Positions 7,385 to 15,732 of a stretch of 47,147 nucleotides of DNA are shown one piece after another. The DNA is from Bacteroidaceae bacterium (lineage in GTDB: Bacteria > Bacteroidota > Bacteroidia > Bacteroidales > Bacteroidaceae). A program made the position numbers and the translations under genes. The DNA is taken from contig JAFXVS010000060.1 in assembly GCA_017534815.1 (NCBI GenBank), forward strand, positions 1 through 47,147, written 5' to 3'. Each line of letters starts with the position of its first letter. Within the stretch, counting starts at the first letter, position 1. The notes under the pieces are model-generated. The model did not search any database, was not told the DNA's origin, and saw only the letters and a program-made list of their open reading frames with translations.

Positions 7385-8824
7385 ATGTCTGAATTAGAAG
7401 AATGGCAGGGCAAGGCGCCTGCATCAGAAGAAAAGTCTGAAAATGGGGGTGACCGTGAGGGTTTCCGTCCATCTTACAACCGTGAAAGCAATTTTGGTGG
7501 TCGCCCACAGTATAGTCGTGGTGACCGTCCGCAGCGTCCTCGTTTCAATCGTAACGAGCGTGCGGCATACAGCTCAAATGGCGTACAGAATGAGCGCGGT
7601 TTCCGTCCCGCAGGATTTGGTGGTTCATCTTCTTCGGATGAAGAGGGTGGTTTCCAGCCTCGTCAGGGCGGTTATCAGCAGCGTCCATATAACAATGGTG
7701 GTTACCAGCGTGGTGGTTATCAGCGTGGTGGTGGCTATCAGCAGGGTGGTCGTGGCGGCTATCAAGGTGGTCGTGGCGGATTCCAGCAGCGTGGTGGCTA
7801 CAATCGTGGCTATCAGCAGCAGGGTGGTGAGCAGGAAGGCGGCAACTTTGAACAGCAGGGCGGCTTCCAGCCTCGTCAGGGTGGTTTCCATCCTCGTCAG
7901 GGCAGCTATCAGCAGGGTGGTCGTGGCGGTTACCAGCGTGGCGGTTACCAGCAAGGTGGTCGTGGCGGTTACAACAACCAGCGCAGCGGATACCAGCAGG
8001 GTGGTCGTGGCGGCTACAACAACCAGCGTGGTGGCGGCTACAACCCTAATGCAAAGTACAGCATGAAGAAGCAGATTGAGTATAAGGAGTATCTTGAGGA
8101 TCCCAATGCACCTATCCGCTTGAACAAGTTCCTGGCCAATGCTGGTGTATGCTCTCGTCGTGAGGCTGACCAGTTCATTCAGGCTGGCGTTGTGTCTGTC
8201 AACGGACAGGTGGTAACAGAACTTGGTACAAAGGTGCAGCGCACAGATCAGGTGCACTTCCACGATCAGCTCGTGAGCATCGAGAAGAAGGTGTATGTCA
8301 TCCTCAACAAGCCAAAGGACTACGTGACGACTTCCGACGATCCACAGCAGCGCAAGACGGTGATGGATCTCGTGAAGAATTGCTGTCGTGAGCGCATCTA
8401 TCCTGTAGGACGTCTCGACCGCAACACGACTGGTGTGCTTCTTTTCACCAACGACGGTGATTTGGCCTCCAAGTTGACTCATCCAAAGTTCCTGAAGAAG
8501 AAGATTTATCACGTTCACCTCGACAAGAACCTCACCGCTGCCGATATGAAGCAGATTGCTGATGGTATTATGCTGGAGGACGGCGAAATCAAGGCTGACG
8601 AGATCAGTTACGCTTCAGAAACCGACCGCAAGCAGGTGGGCATCGAGATTCACTCTGGCAAGAACCGTATCGTTCGTCGTATCTTCGAGAGTCTTGGCTA
8701 CCGCGTCTGCAAACTCGACCGCGTGATGTTTGCCGGTCTTACCAAGAAGGGAATCAAGCGTGGCGACTGGCGCTTCCTCACCGAACAGGAGGTGGCTATG
8801 CTGCACACGGGACATTATGAATAA
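7385..8824 (+). CDS. rRNA pseudouridine synthase (RsuA/RluB family) with RGG-rich tail
   Basis: A 479-residue protein in two parts. Residues about 1-230 are disordered and made of Gly/Gln/Arg/Tyr repeats (units such as YQQGGRGGYN and FQPRQGG). From about residue 243 follow an S4 RNA-binding domain (IRLNKFLANAGVCSRREADQ) and the pseudouridine synthase domain with the catalytic motif GRLDRNTTG (Asp near residue 345) and a closing GKNRIVRRIFESLGY. RsuA/RluB enzymes isomerise one uridine in 16S or 23S rRNA; which one cannot be read from sequence. The N-terminal repeats probably bind RNA. Ten bases separate it from asnS, so the two are cotranscribed. Confidence 0.9.
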   Translation: MSELEEWQGKAPASEEKSENGGDREGFRPSYNRESNFGGRPQYSRGDRPQRPRFNRNERAAYSSNGVQNERGFRPAGFGGSSSSDEEGGFQPRQGGYQQRPYNNGGYQRGGYQRGGGYQQGGRGGYQGGRGGFQQRGGYNRGYQQQGGEQEGGNFEQQGGFQPRQGGFHPRQGSYQQGGRGGYQRGGYQQGGRGGYNNQRSGYQQGGRGGYNNQRGGGYNPNAKYSMKKQIEYKEYLEDPNAPIRLNKFLANAGVCSRREADQFIQAGVVSVNGQVVTELGTKVQRTDQVHFHDQLVSIEKKVYVILNKPKDYVTTSDDPQQRKTVMDLVKNCCRERIYPVGRLDRNTTGVLLFTNDGDLASKLTHPKFLKKKIYHVHLDKNLTAADMKQIADGIMLEDGEIKADEISYASETDRKQVGIEIHSGKNRIVRRIFESLGYRVCKLDRVMFAGLTKKGIKRGDWRFLTEQEVAMLHTGHYE

Positions 8825-8834
8825 ATAAAGAAAA

Positions 8835-10256
8835 ATGAAAAGAACTAAGATAATTGACCTCTTGCAGCGCACAGACTATGGTGCAGAGGTCACAGTGATG
8901 GGTTGGGTGCGCACGAAGCGTGGCAGCAAGGCTGTCAACTTCATCGCCCTCAACGACGGCTCCACCATCAAGAACGTGCAGGTGGTGGCCGATGTGGAGA
9001 AGTTCGACCCCGAGATGATGAAGCTTATCACCACAGGTGCATGTCTTTCTGTGACAGGTACGATGGTTGAGAGTATCGGTTCGGGACAGGCCGTCGAGGT
9101 ACAGGCTACCGACATCAAGGTGTTCGGCGAATGTCCTGCCGACTACCCCATGCAGAAGAAGGGACAGTCGTTCGAATATATGCGTCAGTATGCTCACATG
9201 CGTCTGCGCACCAACACGTTCGGCGCTGTGATGCGCATTCGCCACAATATGGCGATGGCCATTCACACCTACTTCCATCAGCACGGCTATTTCTATTTCC
9301 ACACTCCTATCATCACCGCCTCAGACTGTGAGGGTGCAGGTCAGATGTTCCAGGTGACGACCAAGAACCTCTACGACCTCAAGAAGGACGAGAACGGTAG
9401 CATCATCTATGACGATGACTTTTTCGGCAAGCAGACCTCCCTTACTGTTTCTGGACAGTTGGAGGGCGAACTGGGTGCTACGGCACTGGGAGCTATCTAC
9501 ACCTTCGGTCCTACGTTCCGCGCAGAAAACAGCAACACCCCTCGTCACTTGGCCGAGTTCTGGATGATTGAGCCAGAGATTGCATTCATGGATCTGCCTG
9601 ATTTGATGGACTTGGAGGAGGACTTCATCAAGTACTGCGTGAAGTGGGCACTTGACAATTGTAAGGATGACCTCGAGTTCCTCAACAAGATGATTGACAA
9701 GGGTCTCATTGAGCGTTTGGAGGGCATTCTCAAGGAGGACTTCGTGCGTCTCGACTATACTGAGGGCATCCGAATCCTGCAGCAGGCTATCAAGGACGGA
9801 CGCAAGTTTGAGTTCCCCTGCAATTGGGGCGATGACCTGGCCAGTGAGCATGAGCGTTACCTCGTGGAGGAATACTTCAAGAAGCCCGTCATCATGACCC
9901 ACTATCCCAAGGCCATCAAGGCGTTCTACATGAAGATAGACGAGAAGAATCCTGTGCTCGATGGACAGGAAATGGCTCAGACCGTGCAAGGCACCGATGT
10001 GCTCTTCCCACAGATTGGCGAAATCATCGGCGGTTCTGTCCGCGAAGAGGACTACGGCAAGCTGATGGGCGAGATAGAGGAACGTCAGATTCCGATGAAG
10101 GATATGTGGTGGTATCTCGACACCCGCAAGTTCGGTTCGTGCCCCCACGCTGGTTTCGGTCTCGGTTTCGAGCGTCTTATCCTCTTCGTCACCGGTATGC
10201 AGAACATCCGCGACGTCATTCCCTTCCCCCGCACGCCGAAGACCGCTGAGTTCTAA
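8835..10256 (+). CDS. asnS: Asparagine-tRNA ligase
   Basis: This 473-residue class IIb aminoacyl-tRNA synthetase charges tRNA-Asn with asparagine. The N-terminal OB-fold anticodon-binding domain (residues about 15-110) begins [20 protein letters not shown]. The catalytic domain shows motif 2 ([20 protein letters not shown]) and motif 3 ([16 protein letters not shown]). Its length is normal for bacterial AsnRS. It starts 10 bases after the pseudouridine synthase gene with no promoter between, and is followed by a strong terminator at 10288-10324. Confidence 0.97.
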   Translation: MKRTKIIDLLQRTDYGAEVTVMGWVRTKRGSKAVNFIALNDGSTIKNVQVVADVEKFDPEMMKLITTGACLSVTGTMVESIGSGQAVEVQATDIKVFGECPADYPMQKKGQSFEYMRQYAHMRLRTNTFGAVMRIRHNMAMAIHTYFHQHGYFYFHTPIITASDCEGAGQMFQVTTKNLYDLKKDENGSIIYDDDFFGKQTSLTVSGQLEGELGATALGAIYTFGPTFRAENSNTPRHLAEFWMIEPEIAFMDLPDLMDLEEDFIKYCVKWALDNCKDDLEFLNKMIDKGLIERLEGILKEDFVRLDYTEGIRILQQAIKDGRKFEFPCNWGDDLASEHERYLVEEYFKKPVIMTHYPKAIKAFYMKIDEKNPVLDGQEMAQTVQGTDVLFPQIGEIIGGSVREEDYGKLMGEIEERQIPMKDMWWYLDTRKFGSCPHAGFGLGFERLILFVTGMQNIRDVIPFPRTPKTAEF

Positions 10257-10267
10257 TCCGCGTATAT

Positions 10268-10285
10268 ACACATTATCTATATATA
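10268..10285 (+). repeat. ACACATTAT-type AT-rich motif
   Basis: One copy of a recurrent intergenic motif (ACACATTATCTATATATA here) between the asnS stop and its terminator. Other copies are at 21063-21080 and, on the minus strand, at 16659-16677, 35315-35333, 46307-46325 and 46335-46352. Confidence 0.4.
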
Positions 10286-10287
10286 TT

Positions 10288-10324
10288 ATTATTGCTGTCC
10301 AACCGGACGGCAATAATTTTTTTA
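10288..10324 (+). terminator. Terminator after asnS
   Basis: A 13-bp stem with one G-U pair (ATTATTGCTGTCC at 10288-10300 with GGACGGCAATAAT at 10305-10317), an AACC loop and a run of eight T. Confidence 0.9.
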
Positions 10325-10391
10325 TTCGTGTTTATTGGCTCCGCTGCGCTAAAAGGTTCGTCAGATTGATGTTCGTCTGAAAAAAATGCTG

Positions 10392-10399
10392 TACCTTTG
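10392..10399 (+). promoter_or_regulatory. -7 box of the MFS gene promoter
   Basis: TACCTTTG ends only 9 bp before the ATG at 10409. No good -33 TTTG is present at 19-21 bp. The transcript would start a few bases before the start codon. Confidence 0.65.
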
Positions 10400-10408
10400 C
10401 AGCTGATT

Positions 10409-11587
10409 ATGGAACAGGAAAAACTTTGGAACGGGAATTATGTGAAGGTGTGGATGGCGAACTTCATGATCTTCTTCTCCTTCATGGTGGTGACGCCGCT
10501 GCTGCCGCTGTACCTGAGTGAGACGTATGAGGCGGATAAGGACACCATTGGGTTTGTGCTGTCGGGCTATACGCTGACGGCACTGCTGGCGCGTCCGATT
10601 GCAGGGTATCTGGTGGACAGCTTCACGAGGAAGGTGGTGCTGCTGACGTGCTACTTCCTGTTTTTCGCGTTGTTTGCGGGTTATCTGATTGCAGGGACGA
10701 TGACGCTGTTCGCGATTGTGAGGACGGCGCACGGGGCTCCCATGGGGGCAGTGACGGTGGCGAATAGCACGAGCGCGATTGATGTGCTGCCGTCATCGAG
10801 GAGGGCTGAGGGCATTGGCTATTACGGGTTGTCGAACAATCTAGCGACGAGTATGGCGCCGACAGTGGGTCTGATGATTTATGACTCGATAGGGGACTAT
10901 GATGTGATTTTCTTGATTGCCTTATTGGCTGCGGGCATCGGTCTGACCATCAATGCGACGGTGAAGTTTCCGACGAAGGGGATTGTGCCGAACAAGGATC
11001 CATTATCGTTCGACCGCTTCTTCTTGCTGAAAGGCTGGAGCGAGGGGCTGGTGATGGTGTGCGTGGGTTTGTCGTATGGTGTGCTGGCGACGTATTTGGC
11101 CATCTACGGGAAGGAAGAGTTGGGTATGACGGCAGGCACAGGAGCTTGGTTTGCGGTGCTGTGCGCAGGTTTGATCATGTCGCGTCTGATTGGTGCGCGG
11201 TCGCTCCGAAAGGGTAAGGTGGTGGAGAATGTGAATCGTGGTATCCTCATCAGCGTGTTTGGCTATCTGCTCTTTGCTTTGCTGAAGAATCCAGTGGGGT
11301 ATTACGGTGCGGCCATCATCATCGGTCTGGGCAATGGTCACATTTGGCCAGGTATGCAGACGATGTTCATCAATCTGGCGCCGAATAACAAGCGTGGCAC
11401 GGCGAACTCATCGCAGCTGACGTGCTGGGACATCGGCATGGGATTGGGTGTGGTGTTCGGAGGAATGGCGATTCATCATACAGGCTATTCAGCTGCGTTC
11501 TGGTTTGCGTTTGTGGTGAATCTTGTGGGCGTGCTTTTCTATTTTATATATGTAAGGAAACACTTTATCAAGAATAGGTTAAGGTAA
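10409..11587 (+). CDS. MFS transporter
   Basis: The ATG at 10409 gives 392 residues with about 12 hydrophobic helices, typical of the major facilitator superfamily. The N-terminus (EKLWNGNYVKVWMANFMIFF) resembles sugar/drug efflux members of Bacteroidetes. The loop between helices 2 and 3 carries a motif-A-like DSFTRKVV. The longer frame opening at a TTG at 10397 is rejected because that TTG lies in the -7 box. The -7 box sits so close to the ATG that the mRNA is probably leaderless or nearly so. The substrate is unknown. A bidirectional hairpin at 11591-11621 separates it from the convergent esterase gene. Confidence 0.88.
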   Translation: MEQEKLWNGNYVKVWMANFMIFFSFMVVTPLLPLYLSETYEADKDTIGFVLSGYTLTALLARPIAGYLVDSFTRKVVLLTCYFLFFALFAGYLIAGTMTLFAIVRTAHGAPMGAVTVANSTSAIDVLPSSRRAEGIGYYGLSNNLATSMAPTVGLMIYDSIGDYDVIFLIALLAAGIGLTINATVKFPTKGIVPNKDPLSFDRFFLLKGWSEGLVMVCVGLSYGVLATYLAIYGKEELGMTAGTGAWFAVLCAGLIMSRLIGARSLRKGKVVENVNRGILISVFGYLLFALLKNPVGYYGAAIIIGLGNGHIWPGMQTMFINLAPNNKRGTANSSQLTCWDIGMGLGVVFGGMAIHHTGYSAAFWFAFVVNLVGVLFYFIYVRKHFIKNRLR

Positions 11588-11590
11588 AAG

Positions 11591-11621
11591 AGAAGGGTCG
11601 CAACCGAACTGCGACCCTTCT
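11591..11621. terminator. Bidirectional terminator between MFS and esterase genes
   Basis: AGAAGGGTCGCA (11591-11602) pairs perfectly with TGCGACCCTTCT (11610-11621) around a 7-nt loop. T-rich sequence follows on the plus strand; the minus strand has a shorter T/C-rich tract. Confidence 0.85.
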
Positions 11622-11632
11622 TCTTTGTTTCT

Positions 11633-12607
11633 TTATTTCTTGCTCTTCTTTGCTTTCTTTCCGCTTGTGAGGGCATCACTGATTTTCTCGGCTCTCAACA
11701 TCACTTCGGCATAGCGGCGACCGAGTTCGCGATAACCGTCGGCGGTGAAGTGGAGGTGGTCGAAGTTACCCTTGCAACCGAGTGAAGGAACGACGTATGC
11801 CGTTGGAATGACGAGGGGCATCGTGGCGATGACGGTGTTGTGGAGTTCACAAGCGCCATTCTCCTGCTGCGACATCAGCTCGCCGACGAGCAGTGGGCAT
11901 GCCTCTGCCTCGAGACCGAGATCCTTGAGCATGCGCTCGTAGATGACCTTCACGCGCTCTGGCCAGTCTTGCTGTCCGTTGTCGGTGCAACCCTGATGGA
12001 GCAGGATTCCCTTGATGACGCCGTGCTTTTGGGCGATCTTTGCCATCTCGATGAGGCGCTGGTAAGGATGGTTGTCGTATTCCTTGCAGAAGTTTTGGAG
12101 CCAGCCTGCCGACTTGGCGATGTAGGCCTGTGACTTGTCCTCGTCGAAGAGGTCGATGCTGCATCCGCCGACAGCGACGTTGATGACGCCGATGCTGATG
12201 TTCTCAGGAGTCTTCTCCACCATGGTGCGACCGAAGTAGTCGGCGGGGGTGAGACCATTGTTCTCGCGGCAGAGTGGGGGAACGGCGACGTACCACTTTC
12301 CCTTCTCACGGCCGGTGCGTTTGAAATCGACGGCAGCCATCATCTTGAAGCGGGTGTTGAGGTTCTCGCGATCCTGTGGTTCGATGCGGGCATTTCCTTC
12401 CATGTTCGACTGTCCGAAGCAGAGGTAGATGTGGAAGTTGGGGTCGAACTTGGTGGGCTGTTGAATCTCGCCGGCAATGTTTGCGCCGTCGTTGAAGTTC
12501 AGCACGGTGTTCTTTTCGTAGAAACTGGTGAGTGCTCCTTTTTCGTCTTGGGCATAGCCGAGACACGCAAAGAAAGCAAGCGCAACTGTTAAGCAAATAG
12601 TTTTCAT
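11633..12607 (-). CDS. Secreted SASA/CE6-type carbohydrate esterase
   Basis: This 324-residue protein has a signal peptide (MKTICLTVALAFFACLGYA, cut near QDE). It is an SGNH-like esterase of the sialate O-acetylesterase (SASA, DUF303) superfamily, close to acetylxylan esterases of family CE6. Block I is FGQSNMEGN with the nucleophile Ser about residue 67; a VGGCSIDLF segment follows, then LLHQGCTDN, and the catalytic Asp/His pair is in DHLHFTADGYRELG (Asp 283, His 286). It would remove acetyl groups from plant polysaccharides in the periplasm or outside the cell. The tail GKKAKKSKK is unusually basic. It is divergent from the GH43 gene and has its own promoter (12645-12675). Confidence 0.82.
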   Translation of the reverse strand: MKTICLTVALAFFACLGYAQDEKGALTSFYEKNTVLNFNDGANIAGEIQQPTKFDPNFHIYLCFGQSNMEGNARIEPQDRENLNTRFKMMAAVDFKRTGREKGKWYVAVPPLCRENNGLTPADYFGRTMVEKTPENISIGVINVAVGGCSIDLFDEDKSQAYIAKSAGWLQNFCKEYDNHPYQRLIEMAKIAQKHGVIKGILLHQGCTDNGQQDWPERVKVIYERMLKDLGLEAEACPLLVGELMSQQENGACELHNTVIATMPLVIPTAYVVPSLGCKGNFDHLHFTADGYRELGRRYAEVMLRAEKISDALTSGKKAKKSKK

Positions 12608-12644
12608 AATTGATAATAATGTTGATTGGTAAAGTTTTCGGGTG

Positions 12645-12675
12645 CGAAGGTAGGACTATTTGCCGAAAGGACAAA
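12645..12675 (-). promoter_or_regulatory. Promoter for the esterase gene
   Basis: On the minus strand, TTTG (12672-12675), 19 bp, then TACCTTCG (12645-12652). There is one deviation from TAnnTTTG. The leader is about 35 nt. Confidence 0.7.
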
Positions 12676-12748
12676 ATAAATGGGGGTAAAAGTTACGAAA
12701 ATAGAAAAAAAGGTAACATGGAAGCAAAAAGATGTCGCGCGAATGAAC

Positions 12749-12756
12749 TACCTTTG
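12749..12756 (+). promoter_or_regulatory. -7 box of the GH43 gene promoter
   Basis: TACCTTTG followed by a 43-bp A-rich stretch before the ATG at 12800. There is no clear -33 box, so the promoter may need an activator. Confidence 0.6.
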
Positions 12757-12799
12757 CAAACAAAATAAAACCAAGACTAAAAACTAATCAAATCAACCA

Positions 12800-15691
12800 A
12801 TGAAGAAAATCTTTCGACTAATGAGCATTGTCTGCGGAGCCTCTCTGCTGAGTCTGCAGGCATCGGCACAAAACCCGTTTGTGCAAACGTGGTTCACATC
12901 TGACCCTGCCCCGATGGTGTATGGTGACAGAATCTATGTTTATACCGGCCATGATGAGGACAACGCTGACTTCTTCTGGATGCAGGAGTGGCGCGTCTAT
13001 AGTTCCGCCGACATGGTGAACTGGACGGATCATGGAAGTCCTCTTGCGCTGGAAAGTTTCAGCTGGGCTGACGACCGCGCTTGGGCGAGTCAGTGCATCG
13101 AGCGTAACGGTAAGTTCTACTGGTACATCTGCGCCCACTCCCGTCTGTCGGGCGGTATGGCGATTGGCGTGGCTGTGGCTGACAGTCCCACGGGACCTTT
13201 CCGTGATGCTATCGGCAAGCCTCTCTATGAGAACGGTAGTTGGGATCACATCGACCCGACGGTGATGATTGACGATGACGGTCAGGCGTGGCTCTACTGG
13301 GGCAATCCTCGTGTTTATTGCGTGAAGCTCAACGAGGACATGATCAGCCTCAATGGCGAAGTCTTCAATCTGGAGATGACCGAGGAAGGTTTCGGTTCTC
13401 CTGATCCATCGAAGCGCGACCGTAGCAAGAAGTATAAGGACACCTACACGGAAGGTCCTTGGATTATGAAGAAGCCCGTTGTGGCTGGAAATGCCGGAAA
13501 GAACGCGAAGGGTGCAAAGTCTGGTGGTTACTATCTCCTTTATGCTGCGGGTGGTGTGCCAGAACACTTGGCTTATTCGGAGGCTCCTACACCTACAGGA
13601 CCTTGGACTTACAAGGGAACTATCATGCCAGAGGGCGGTACGGGTTCGTTCACCAACCACTGCGGCTATGAGCGCTTCAAAGGTCACGACTACTTCTTCT
13701 ATCACACGGGCAAGCTCCCTGGCGGTGGCGGCTTCGGACGCAGCGTCGCAGTGGAGGAGTTCAAGTTCAATGCTGACGGCACGTTCCCAACCATTCTTCC
13801 GACTGACAAGGGCGTCGAGCCTATCGGCACGCTGAATCCATACGAGCGTGTACAGGCTGAGACGATGGCTTTCTCCAAGGGCATCAAGACCGAGTGGAGT
13901 GACGAGACGGGTGTGTATGTCACCTCCGCTCATGCTGGCGATCCCAAACATCTTCTCGACAAAGCGCATGGCGACGACTACATCAAGGTGCAGGCGGTGA
14001 ACTTCGGCAAGAAAGTGCCCCGCACCTTCACGGCTCGCGTGGCCAGTGCGCTCAGAGGCGGTGCCATCGAGGTGCGCATCGACAGTGTGAATGGTAAGAC
14101 CGTTGCACGTCTCGAAGTGCCTCACACTGGCGGTTGGGAGAAGTGGCAGGAGGAAGTCGTTGATATCCGCACTCCGATAGCAGGTGTTCATGACATCTAC
14201 TTCGTCTTCCGTGGTCGCATGGGTGTGCAGGTTTGCAACTTCGACTGGTGGCAGTTCCGTGGCATCGAGGAGTGCAATATGCCGCTCTTCACGACGAAAT
14301 ATACGGCTGACCCATCGCCTCTGGTGGTGGGCGACACGCTTTTCCTTTACACTTCTCACGACTCTCATCCTGAGGACATCCACGATGAGAACGAGAGAAA
14401 TTCCGCTGGTTTCTTCATGTATGACTGGCTGCTATGGTCCACCACCGACATGGTGAACTGGACGGATCATGGTGCGGTGGCATCGCTGCGTGACTTCGAG
14501 TGGCGCAGTCGCGAGAACGGTGCTTGGGCCATCCAGACCGTCGAGCGCAACGGCAAGTTCTACCTCTACGCTCCGCTGCACGGACATGGCATCGGCGTGC
14601 TCGTGGCTGACAGTCCTTACGGTCCTTTCAAGGATCCGCTCGGCCATCCGCTCGTATGGCAACAGGAGCATTGGGACGACATCGACCCGTCGGTGTTCAT
14701 CGACGATGACGGTCAGGCCTACATGTACTGGGGCAATCCTCATACTTATTACGTGAAGCTGAACAAGGACATGATCTCCACCGATGGCGACATCTACGTG
14801 CTCAACCACAAGGACGGTATCATGCGTCCCGTCAAGGAGGAGGGCTCAAAGATCAATCTCAGAGTGTCGTGGGCGGAGAAGTCCACTTGGGCTGTGCAGC
14901 ACTATCAGGAGGGTCCTTGGTCTTACAAGCGCAACGGTCATTACTACATGGCGTTCGCGTCCACTTGCTGCCCCGAGGCGTTGGGCTATGCGATGAGCGA
15001 CGGGCCTACGGGACCGTGGAAGGAGATGGGCTACATCATGCGTCCGACGGAGCGTGACCGCGGCAACCATCCCGGCATCTGCGACTACAAGGGCAAGAGC
15101 TACGTGTTCGGCCAGAACTACGACATCATGCACATCGACACTTGGGAGCATCACGAGCGTCGTTCGGTCAGCGCTCAGGAGATCACCTACAATGCTGACG
15201 GCACCATTCAGGAGATTCCTTACTGGCTCGACCAGGAGCCCATCCAGCAGATTCACAGCCTCAATCCTTACAAGCGTGTGGAGGCTGAGACGATGGCTTG
15301 GGGTTACGGCCTGAAGAGCCAGAAGGTGGGCATCAAGAACACGGGCATCGTGAAGGACATGCCTTATTCTCCCGGACGTGTCAACCAATACATCACCGAC
15401 ATCGACGAGGGTGAGTACATCCGTGTTCGCGGTGTGGACTTCGGCAGCGTGGGTGCCAAGAAGTTCCTCGCCAGCGTGGCGTCGGCGAAGGGAAGCGGCA
15501 ACATTGTCCTGCGCATCGACGGCATCGAGGGTCAGGAGATTGGCCGCGTGGCCGTGAAGGCGACAGGCGGTGACGAGAAGTTCTCGACAGTCAATGCGAA
15601 GGTGGAGAACGTCAAGGGCGTTCACGACCTCTATCTGCACTTCGAGAAGCTGAACGGGACGTTCAATTTCGACTGGTGGGAGTTTCAGTAA
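12800..15691 (+). CDS. Secreted protein with two tandem GH43-CBM6 units
   Basis: A 963-residue exported enzyme (signal peptide ends LQASA, before QNP) with an internal duplication. Unit 1: GH43 five-bladed propeller (about 25-340) with likely catalytic residues in TSDPAP (Asp near 35), HIDPTVMIDDDG (near 152) and YTEGPW (Glu near 217); then a CBM6-like domain (about 346-488) from NPYERVQAETMAF to CNFDWWQF. Unit 2: GH43 (about 495-815) with TADPSP, DIDPSVFIDDDG and YQEGPW; then CBM6-like (about 822-963), ending FNFDWWEFQ. GH43 enzymes are arabinofuranosidases or xylosidases. The divergent acetyl esterase suggests arabinoxylan as substrate, by inference. No susC/susD pair is nearby. Confidence 0.9.
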   Translation: MKKIFRLMSIVCGASLLSLQASAQNPFVQTWFTSDPAPMVYGDRIYVYTGHDEDNADFFWMQEWRVYSSADMVNWTDHGSPLALESFSWADDRAWASQCIERNGKFYWYICAHSRLSGGMAIGVAVADSPTGPFRDAIGKPLYENGSWDHIDPTVMIDDDGQAWLYWGNPRVYCVKLNEDMISLNGEVFNLEMTEEGFGSPDPSKRDRSKKYKDTYTEGPWIMKKPVVAGNAGKNAKGAKSGGYYLLYAAGGVPEHLAYSEAPTPTGPWTYKGTIMPEGGTGSFTNHCGYERFKGHDYFFYHTGKLPGGGGFGRSVAVEEFKFNADGTFPTILPTDKGVEPIGTLNPYERVQAETMAFSKGIKTEWSDETGVYVTSAHAGDPKHLLDKAHGDDYIKVQAVNFGKKVPRTFTARVASALRGGAIEVRIDSVNGKTVARLEVPHTGGWEKWQEEVVDIRTPIAGVHDIYFVFRGRMGVQVCNFDWWQFRGIEECNMPLFTTKYTADPSPLVVGDTLFLYTSHDSHPEDIHDENERNSAGFFMYDWLLWSTTDMVNWTDHGAVASLRDFEWRSRENGAWAIQTVERNGKFYLYAPLHGHGIGVLVADSPYGPFKDPLGHPLVWQQEHWDDIDPSVFIDDDGQAYMYWGNPHTYYVKLNKDMISTDGDIYVLNHKDGIMRPVKEEGSKINLRVSWAEKSTWAVQHYQEGPWSYKRNGHYYMAFASTCCPEALGYAMSDGPTGPWKEMGYIMRPTERDRGNHPGICDYKGKSYVFGQNYDIMHIDTWEHHERRSVSAQEITYNADGTIQEIPYWLDQEPIQQIHSLNPYKRVEAETMAWGYGLKSQKVGIKNTGIVKDMPYSPGRVNQYITDIDEGEYIRVRGVDFGSVGAKKFLASVASAKGSGNIVLRIDGIEGQEIGRVAVKATGGDEKFSTVNAKVENVKGVHDLYLHFEKLNGTFNFDWWEFQ

Positions 15692-15732
15692 AAATAAATC
15701 GGGTTTCGCAACCGCGAAACCCGATTTATTTT
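15691..15732. terminator. Perfect bidirectional terminator embedding both stop regions
   Basis: A 19-bp perfect stem (AAAATAAATCGGGTTTCGC at 15691-15709 with its complement at 15714-15732) and an AACC loop. The GH43 stop (15689-15691) touches the stem and the mscS stop (15726-15728) lies inside it. Both strands carry T tracts. Confidence 0.93.

Noticed and set aside
7443-8066. 207-residue Val/Ser-rich ORF in another frame of the RGG region
   Set aside because: It is a shadow of the repeat-rich pseudouridine synthase reading frame and has no independent start signal.
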